64,000 bases of DNA, from assembly GCA_049680625.1 (NCBI GenBank), contig JBAUID010000108.1:1-64000 (forward strand), written 5' to 3'. This stretch comes from JAUIAI01 sp049680625 (GTDB taxonomy: Bacteria; Pseudomonadota; Gammaproteobacteria; Burkholderiales; Burkholderiaceae_E). Below the pieces are notes generated by a model. The model was not told the DNA's origin. It saw only the letters and a program-made list of their open reading frames with translations, and did not search any database. Of this stretch, positions 61,526 to 64,000 are shown piece by piece. The translations under genes were made by a program, and so were the position numbers. Within the stretch, counting starts at the first letter, position 1, and each line of letters begins with the position of its first letter.

Positions 61526-62281
61526 CTACCAGCCGAACGTCCCTTGCACGAACAACCGTAATGCCAGCACAGTCAGCGTCCACTTAAAACCTATCGCAAA
61601 CACTTCTTCCGGTAGTTTTGATAACACGTGTTTACCCACCAGGGTGCCCAGGTAGCCACTGACCACCATCGCGACGATTAACGGCAGCCATTCGGTAAAC
61701 GCAAACCCAAGATAGCCGAAGGCCACACACTTGAGGGTGTGAACAATGGTCATCACCGATGCATGGGTGGCTACCTGGCCTTGTCGCCCGAGTTTTTTCT
61801 GATTCCAGAACGCCGCAACAACCGGGCCGGTGGCACCAACAAACAAGCTTAAAAATGTTGCCAGCATGCCAACTCCCGCGAATCCCTTCACGGGAATGTT
61901 GTTGGCTTTGAATTTTGGGGCCCAGATAGACCACAGAATAAACAAGGCAAGCAACACCATTAACAAGCGGCCGGGCAGGGTGACGATGATTAAGCTGGCT
62001 GCAATCACCCCGACGGTGGCGCCGACGGCGAACCAGCCGACGATTGGCCAGACAACTGATTCACGCATCGCAAATGCGCGACCGCTGTTGGAGCCGGCCT
62101 GCACAATACCGTGCAGGGGAATCACCACTGCCGGCGGCAAGATCTGCAGCAAAATTGTGATTAAGGCAATGCCGCCACCAATGCCAAAGGCGACGGTAAA
62201 ACCCGAGGTGAAAAATGACAGTACGGTCAGTGCAATTGCCCAGCCAACACTAAGTGATTCGGGTATGAGTGACGCAATCAT
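61526..62281 (-). CDS. TSUP-family membrane transporter (TauE/SafE-like)
   Basis: A 251-residue membrane protein with about eight hydrophobic segments. It has the TSUP pattern of two repeated halves, each with a GIGGG- or GATGP-type glycine turn (GIGGGIALITILL and FVGATGPVVAAFW). Family members export sulfite, sulfoacetate or other small organic anions. The start at 62281 overlaps the stop of the PrpF-like gene by four bases (ATGA), so the two are translated together and probably act on related compounds. Confidence 0.82.
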   Translation of the reverse strand: MIASLIPESLSVGWAIALTVLSFFTSGFTVAFGIGGGIALITILLQILPPAVVIPLHGIVQAGSNSGRAFAMRESVVWPIVGWFAVGATVGVIAASLIIVTLPGRLLMVLLALFILWSIWAPKFKANNIPVKGFAGVGMLATFLSLFVGATGPVVAAFWNQKKLGRQGQVATHASVMTIVHTLKCVAFGYLGFAFTEWLPLIVAMVVSGYLGTLVGKHVLSKLPEEVFAIGFKWTLTVLALRLFVQGTFGW

Positions 62282-63372
62282 GTTGCCGGCCACACGCTAG
62301 CCGGGACATACACGTTGCCATCCATCAATCGGCGGGCCGTGCGCAGCGCGCCGCCGGAAATCACCTCAAACTGATCGCCAGAACCGGTGGTTTTTAAAGA
62401 CACCTCAATCGAACCGGAGGGATGCTCAATTTCGACTACGTTTGGAAAGCGGTTGTCTGCTTTCACTACGTCGGCGACAACCGTGCCAGGCATTGCGGCG
62501 CACGCGGACGCGCATATTGACCCGGATACCGCGTAGGCCGGATGGCATTGCCACGGAGTCAGATAACGTGAACTGAAATGGCCACCATTGCGGGGCGGGG
62601 CGACAATGCCAAACTTCGGAATCACGCTCTCGGTTACATCACCCAGACCCATCAGCTTGCCAGCCTGGTGCCGAATGGATTGCATCTTGGCCATAAAAAC
62701 TGAATTAGCCGTGATCTCGTCATTGGCTTCGCAAGCGGTCAGTCCAAACGATGCGGCATTGGCGAGCACCATGGGCATGGCGGCATCAAAGCAGGTGACT
62801 TCTACTGCGTCGATAATATCGCGCAGATTGCCCGTGGGGAGCAGGGCGCCAGTTTTAGAGCCGCTGATATTGCGGAATCTCAGGTCAATTGGGGCAGCGG
62901 TGCCGGGCACGCCAGCTATTGCACAGTCGCCTTCATAGGTTACATATCCGTCCGGGGTGCGCACTACGGCGTCGATCAGGCTGCCGGTGTTGACATTGTG
63001 GACAACAAGTTCGGTAGTACCTGGTGTGGCACTCACCAGTCCTTCTTCAATCGCAAAGGCGGCAACCCCTGCCAGCATGTTGCCGCAGGTCGGCGCAGTA
63101 TCAACCTTGTTTTGATCTATGTCGACCTGGGCAAATAAATAATCGATATCTGCGTCAGGCCTTTGTGAGGGGGACACAATGGCCACCTTACTGGTCACTG
63201 TCGTCGCACCTCCCAGCCCGTCAATCTGACGGGCATCTGGCGAACCCATAATGCGTAGTAAAACGGCATCGCGGGTAGCCGGGTCTGCCGGCAGGTCGCT
63301 GGCCATCAGAAAAGGCCCGCGCGAAGTGCCACCGCGCATAAAAACACATCGGATCGATCGCTGCCTGGTCAT
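62278..63372 (-). CDS. PrpF/GalD-family isomerase or tautomerase
   Basis: A 364-residue protein of the PrpF superfamily (methylaconitate or 4-oxalomesaconate isomerases). The N-terminal FMRGGTSRGPF and TVTSKVAIV, then TAPTCGNMLAG with an active-site-type cysteine (about 97), fit the family. PrpF isomerises 2-methylaconitate in propionate breakdown, whereas GalD is the oxalomesaconate tautomerase of gallate breakdown. The FMRGGTSRG form is nearer GalD, but no gallate or propionate gene is nearby. Translationally coupled to the TSUP transporter. Confidence 0.82.
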   Translation of the reverse strand: MTRQRSIRCVFMRGGTSRGPFLMASDLPADPATRDAVLLRIMGSPDARQIDGLGGATTVTSKVAIVSPSQRPDADIDYLFAQVDIDQNKVDTAPTCGNMLAGVAAFAIEEGLVSATPGTTELVVHNVNTGSLIDAVVRTPDGYVTYEGDCAIAGVPGTAAPIDLRFRNISGSKTGALLPTGNLRDIIDAVEVTCFDAAMPMVLANAASFGLTACEANDEITANSVFMAKMQSIRHQAGKLMGLGDVTESVIPKFGIVAPPRNGGHFSSRYLTPWQCHPAYAVSGSICASACAAMPGTVVADVVKADNRFPNVVEIEHPSGSIEVSLKTTGSGDQFEVISGGALRTARRLMDGNVYVPASVWPAT

Positions 63373-63415
63373 TTTTTCGGCTTCCGGACGTTAATTAGTC
63401 GGTTGTTATTAGAAT

Positions 63416-64000
63416 TTATCCGCGCCGCGCTGCAGACAACAGTTTCAGCAGGGCCGCAAAGACTTTTGGAGTGGCAGCAACAATCTCCTGGCCTTCGAGC
63501 CAGTTTGAGTCACCACTGAAGTCACCAATCAATCCCCCGGCTTCACGAACCAGAAGTCCGCCGGCGGCGACATCCCAGGGGCTCAAACCAAACTCAAAAA
63601 AAGCGTCGTAGCGACCACTGGCGACATAAGCCAGATCCAGGGCGGCTGCGCCCGGGCGGCGCACACCGGCAGTGGCGACGATGGCGGCCCGGAACATTCG
63701 CAGGTACTCATCGAGTTGGTCAATTTTTCGGTAAGGGAAGCCGGTGCCGACCAGGGACTCAGCCAGGGTTTCGCGCTTGGATACCCGGATCCGTCGGTCG
63801 TCAAGATAGGCGCCCCGGCCCCGGGTTGCCGTAAACATTTCGTTACTGGCCGGGTCGTAGACAACCGCCTGGGTGGCGACGCCTTTCTCAAGCAGGGCAA
63901 TCGACACCGCGTACTGTGGCATGCCGTGGATGAAATTGGTGGTGCCGTCCAGTGGGTCGATAACCCAGATATTATCGGCACTGGTCAGGGTTTCATTGGC
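63416..64000 (-). CDS. suhB: Inositol-monophosphatase-family protein, N-terminus beyond the window
   Basis: The visible 194 codons on the minus strand end at 63416. The sequence runs off the right edge, so the start is missing. The family motif WVIDPLDGTTNFIHG is encoded just before the internal methionine at 63922. The second motif, SPWDVAAGGLLVREAGG, lies near the C-terminus. It is a Mg2+-dependent phosphatase. SuhB of gammaproteobacteria also helps ribosome assembly and transcription antitermination, and the short C-terminus fits that protein. It is 43 bases upstream of the PrpF-like gene on the same strand. Confidence 0.88.
   Translation of the reverse strand, partial: ANETLTSADNIWVIDPLDGTTNFIHGMPQYAVSIALLEKGVATQAVVYDPASNEMFTATRGRGAYLDDRRIRVSKRETLAESLVGTGFPYRKIDQLDEYLRMFRAAIVATAGVRRPGAAALDLAYVASGRYDAFFEFGLSPWDVAAGGLLVREAGGLIGDFSGDSNWLEGQEIVAATPKVFAALLKLLSAARRG

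Noticed and set aside
1..64000. tRNA, rRNA, insertion sequences or prophage genes
   Set aside because: I looked through the intergenic stretches and saw no cloverleaf, rRNA-like block, transposase, integrase or paired terminal repeats.

Overview
The window is a dense, chromosomal stretch of a Gram-negative bacterium, almost certainly a gammaproteobacterium. The evidence is a BamC lipoprotein next to dapA, the pyrG-kdsA-eno-ftsB block, a RoxA/YcfD-type ribosomal oxygenase, Hsp33, and a PHP phosphatase / YciO / M50 protease / TrpS neighbourhood. Base composition is moderately GC-rich and even throughout. I see no rRNA, tRNA, CRISPR array, insertion sequence, phage or plasmid gene. The genes for acyl-CoA synthetase, acyl-CoA dehydrogenase, ETF-quinone oxidoreductase, CoA transferase, cytochrome P450 and a PQQ-type sugar dehydrogenase suggest an aerobic, free-living heterotroph. 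The genus cannot be given from the sequence alone.

Layout. 1-9.9 kb: mixed catabolic genes (PQQ-type dehydrogenase, beta-hydroxyacid dehydrogenase, secreted esterase, ETF-QO, P450 plus hotdog thioesterase, scoAB CoA transferase). 10-16 kb: pyrG, kdsA, eno and ftsB, then an MFS transporter and an unusually long structured intergenic region. 16.6-18.5 kb: a three-lipoprotein operon (CsgG-like, DUF4810, DUF799). 18.6-21 kb: Hsp33, gamma-carbonic anhydrase and a DUF455 ferritin-like protein. 21-25.2 kb: a complete, translationally coupled larA-larC-larE-larB operon that makes the nickel-pincer cofactor and one LarA-type racemase or epimerase. 25.2-36.6 kb: esterase, acyl-CoA synthetase, hydrolase plus PHP phosphatase, membrane spermidine synthase, YciO, M50 protease and trpS. 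36.7-48.4 kb: a c-di-GMP protein, dapA-bamC, a metallo-beta-lactamase-fold hydrolase, a LEA-like lipoprotein, a ribosomal oxygenase opposite a SlyD-like isomerase, an acyl-CoA dehydrogenase and an exported phosphoesterase. 48.5-51 kb: mutS. 51.6-60.5 kb: the most unusual part. 60.7-64 kb: SDR, TSUP transporter plus PrpF-like isomerase, and a partial suhB-like gene.

The best candidate for an undescribed system is at 54.6-60.5 kb. Four genes overlap end to end: a lysine 2,3-aminomutase-type radical SAM enzyme, two different D-Ala-D-Ala-ligase-like ATP-grasp enzymes, and one 756-residue protein that joins an acetyltransferase, a histone-deacetylase-fold amidohydrolase and a second acetyltransferase. 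Together they look like a pathway that makes beta-lysine, ligates it to other amino acids, and acetylates or deacetylates the product. A known parallel is N-acetyl-beta-lysine or N-acetylglutaminylglutamine amide as osmolytes, but the product here is an inference. Just upstream lies a soluble succinate-dehydrogenase-like flavoprotein/iron-sulfur pair with an atypical last cysteine cluster. It may or may not belong to the same pathway.
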